Source: Physcomitrium patens (lineage: Eukaryota; Streptophyta; Bryopsida; Funariales; Funariaceae). From it: 64,000 bases of DNA. Of the stretch, positions 61,376 through 64,000 are shown one piece after another (positions within the stretch are counted from its first letter, which is position 1; each line of letters opens with the position of its first letter). Both the position numbers and the translations under genes were made by a program. The notes below the pieces were generated by a model, which saw only the letters and a list, made by a program, of their open reading frames with translations, had not been told where the DNA came from and made no database searches. The stretch spans positions 11,869,429-11,933,428 of the forward strand of contig NC_037254.1 of the NCBI RefSeq assembly GCF_000002425.4. Reading direction: 5' to 3'.

Positions 61376-62010
61376 CAAATAAACAAATAAAAATCAGACT
61401 TGCCTTCACGGGAAACTCTCAAATATGGGAGAAGAATTTTTGAGTAGAAATAAACACGTACATAAATAAATAAATTTGCTTTGAAAAGTATGTATGGTAG
61501 TCTAGGGTGATGGTCCATGGCGTTGGAACACTTGAATGAATGGATGTGTGGTGTATATTTATAGTATCTAAAAGGAGGAGGAGGAGGATATAACCTGGCT
61601 TCACCTGCATGTGATATTTATTTTGTGTGGAATATAGTGTAGGCCACTGTTGTGCAATGATAAAGAGGGGGTTTTGTCATTATGCTTGTGCTTTGTTTAG
61701 AAAAAAGGGCATGGAAAGAGTCATACATTTATTAATTTTGGTTTTGCAAACAATCATTGCATGTTTGAATCTTTTATGCTCATCATAACAATACCCATCT
61801 TAGTATTATGCCATCAAAAACTTTGTTTTTTAATTTTTATTGTTTCATTATTTTATTACATTTTGCTCAATGATTAGAAGGGTTACATGTGTTTACGTTT
61901 TGAAGAATAAATGGCTTTCTTGTTTAGCTGGTTTGATCTGGAATAGGCATGATTGAAGGTTTCTAATCCTCAAATAATGATAAGCACAAATCAGTCATTC
62001 TATGTATGTT

Positions 62011-62053
<43 letters not shown>

Positions 62054-62514
62054 ATTAAAGTTGAAATAAAATGAAACGAAGAAACTGGTTAATTCATTTA
62101 CCAATGTTGCTGCAATCTGTCATGAAATAAAGGTACAAAAGTAAAGAATTGACCTGGATATTAGTACTTAAATATGTGCAGTTATTATGCTATTCCGTAT
62201 TTGATGAAGATAGACTCAAACAGTGCATTTCAATTCTGGGCTTGAAGCTATTTTTTACTATTAATATATGAACTTGTAGACATGAAATTGCAGTTTCTTT
62301 TGTGGTTCAATTGCTGCAAGATGAATGCACATATAGATAAATAGATTATCAATTAAAATAAAAGGAAGCACATATATACAAAAATTAATTTAAGAAATAA
62401 TCAAGAAAGTTAAAGTGAAATTATTGTATAAATATTGGTGTTGAAATGTATACTTTTATTTTTTTTATTCATTTTTTTGAAAAAGAAAAAAAGAAGGAAA
62501 ATTTGAATTTTATT

Positions 62515-62554
<40 letters not shown>

Positions 62555-63168
62555 TTCTTGATAACAATTATCAATGCAAAAAGAGAATTTCTGAACCAGA
62601 TTTTAAAAGATGGAAAAAATTTCATTGTATTATAGATTCATTTTTTTAGAGTATATTTTTAAAAGGTATTTATATTTATATATTTACCATCATGTTTGCA
62701 CCTCTTTCTATCATTACTTTCAATTTTTTAAAAATACATTGTATTCTTTGCATGGCTAATTTGTAATAGATTCATTTGTTTGTGTTCATGTTCATAAAAT
62801 TTGAATTCGATCACAATTTATATGACGTTTTAGTTTTTCTGTTTGAAATGATTATTTTTTATTATCACATGAATATAAAAAAAAAATCATGAAAGAATTT
62901 GATATAACTATGAATATGAATACTTGGAGATATTTTTCATTTTAAATTTGAAGCTATATTTTTATTTCATGCAAATATTGTATTGTTACTGCAACATTTG
63001 ATTGAAAATAAACCAAAAAGTCAATGTGTCTATATTAAGTATTTGTAACATCCAATTTGTTTCATGTTTTCCCCAACACACAGTAATTGTGAAGTTTTTA
63101 ATAACAACAACAGCTAACATAAAATGGAAAGTTTTATTTACACATTATATCTGCATCAGTATATGAGC

Positions 63169-63216
<48 letters not shown>

Positions 63217-63376
63217 CCTAATTTTTTTAAAAAAAGTATTACATACAAAGTTTGTACAAGAATTATTTCTTAGTTTCAATTTCTTGGTTATATATTATTA
63301 AGGAATGTAATAACTTTTATACACTTGATATGGAAATAATGTTAAAAACTAAAAGTTATTATATATATTGTGTAAT

Positions 63377-63412
<36 letters not shown>
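61376..63412. other. AT-rich intergenic DNA with (TA)n tracts
   Basis: Noncoding. (TA)n tracts lie at 62023-62049, 62519-62552, 63172-63211 and 63376-63399, the last running into (CA)n that abuts the MITE-like copy E. Confidence 0.6.
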
Positions 63413-63416
<4 letters not shown>

Positions 63417-63592
63417 TTAAATAGATATAGGCTTTTACTAAATGATCTAGCCATCCTAACCATTATGAAAATAAAAATGACTTTAACATTCATTTTTCTA
63501 CTTCTGGATCTAAAACCAATGAAAACCAACCACATTCATCATAATTATGAGAGTAATTTATTTTGTTATTTTATTAAACTAAATATAATTTA
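63413..63592. mobile_element. Probable MITE copy E (about 180 bp, degenerate right end)
   Basis: The left end reads TGTTAAATAGATATAGGC followed by TTTTACTAAATGATC and AGCCATCCTAACCATT, aligning with the copy D terminus and interior (CATCCTAACTATT, then a shared AAAACCAA stretch). The right end is weak, with only an AT-rich inverted match before the next (TA)n at 63594. Flanked by (TA)n(CA)n on the left and (TA)n on the right. Confidence 0.5.
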
Positions 63593-63838
63593 TTATATAT
63601 ATATATATATATATACACACACATATATACTCAAAATATATTCAAAATATTTATATATTTATTTTTTTAATTTTATGTTTATTTAAAATTATAATTTAAA
63701 AATAATTCAAAAATACATATGTATATATAAAATTTATTTTAATTAAATACATTATCTAGAATTATAGATTAGAGCAAGAAGTTCTTTTGAATTATCTTAA
63801 TCCAACTTGATGACTTAATTACACAAAGGCTAAGTAAT

Positions 63839-63881
<43 letters not shown>

Positions 63882-64000
63882 TTATAGAGAGTTGGCTTGC
63901 AATTTGTATATGATGCAAGGTTGAAATTAATATGGATTGTAAGAATAAAATTTGGTCAAACATAACTTTAAACGATGGACTTAATAAAGATGTCACAGAT
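63593..64000. other. AT-rich window end with (TA)n(GA)n
   Basis: Noncoding; (TA)n at 63594-63614 and (TA)n(GA)n at 63841-63881. No gene seen before the right edge. Confidence 0.6.

Overview
This is nuclear DNA of a land plant, most likely a bryophyte and probably a moss. The evidence is spliced plant genes with GT-AG introns, proteins very close to plant beta-adaptin and plant poly(A)-binding protein, plant group-A-type MAPKKKs without introns, and long AT-rich gaps full of (TA)n microsatellites. The species is inferred and not proven.

Layout. 1-1408 (-): the 5' part of a gene for an acidic, probably nuclear, plant protein that runs off the left edge. 2.1-5.0 kb: AT-rich gap. 5378-12514 (+): complete 16-exon AP-1/AP-2 beta-adaptin gene, modelled at 900 aa. 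14453-17939 (-): complete 9-exon cytoplasmic poly(A)-binding protein gene (647 aa) convergent with the adaptin gene, with a 28-nt oligo(A) tract upstream and a possible 55-nt poison exon. 19.1-25.9 kb: AT-rich desert. 25.9-31.2 kb: moderate-GC DNA without a recognisable gene. 31.2-34.6 kb: AT-rich DNA carrying a 190-bp MITE and a 1,259-bp element whose two 302-bp inverted arms enclose a broken LRR-receptor-kinase fragment. 34.6-42.4 kb: mixed DNA with an inverted repeat and, at its end, the promoter of the first kinase.

42709-44670 (+) and 54615-56702 (-) are two intact, intronless, convergent MAPKKK genes (653 and 695 aa). A 1,205-bp block holding the leader end, kinase domain and linker appears identical in both, and the tails then diverge abruptly. 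This pattern points to recent gene conversion or very recent copying. Between them lie AT-rich DNA, another MITE copy and a compact cluster of ABRE/G-box motifs near 50 kb. 57-64 kb is intergenic, ending in AT-rich DNA with a probable further MITE copy.

The adaptin (clathrin-coated vesicle traffic) and the PABP (mRNA translation and stability) are housekeeping genes. The MAPKKKs resemble the stress/ABA class, which fits ACGTGGC motifs upstream of the first copy. No RNA genes, CRISPR arrays or intact autonomous transposons were recognised. The most unusual structures are the kinase inverted pair, the gene-capturing inverted-arm element, and a small MITE family that usually sits against (TA)n tracts.
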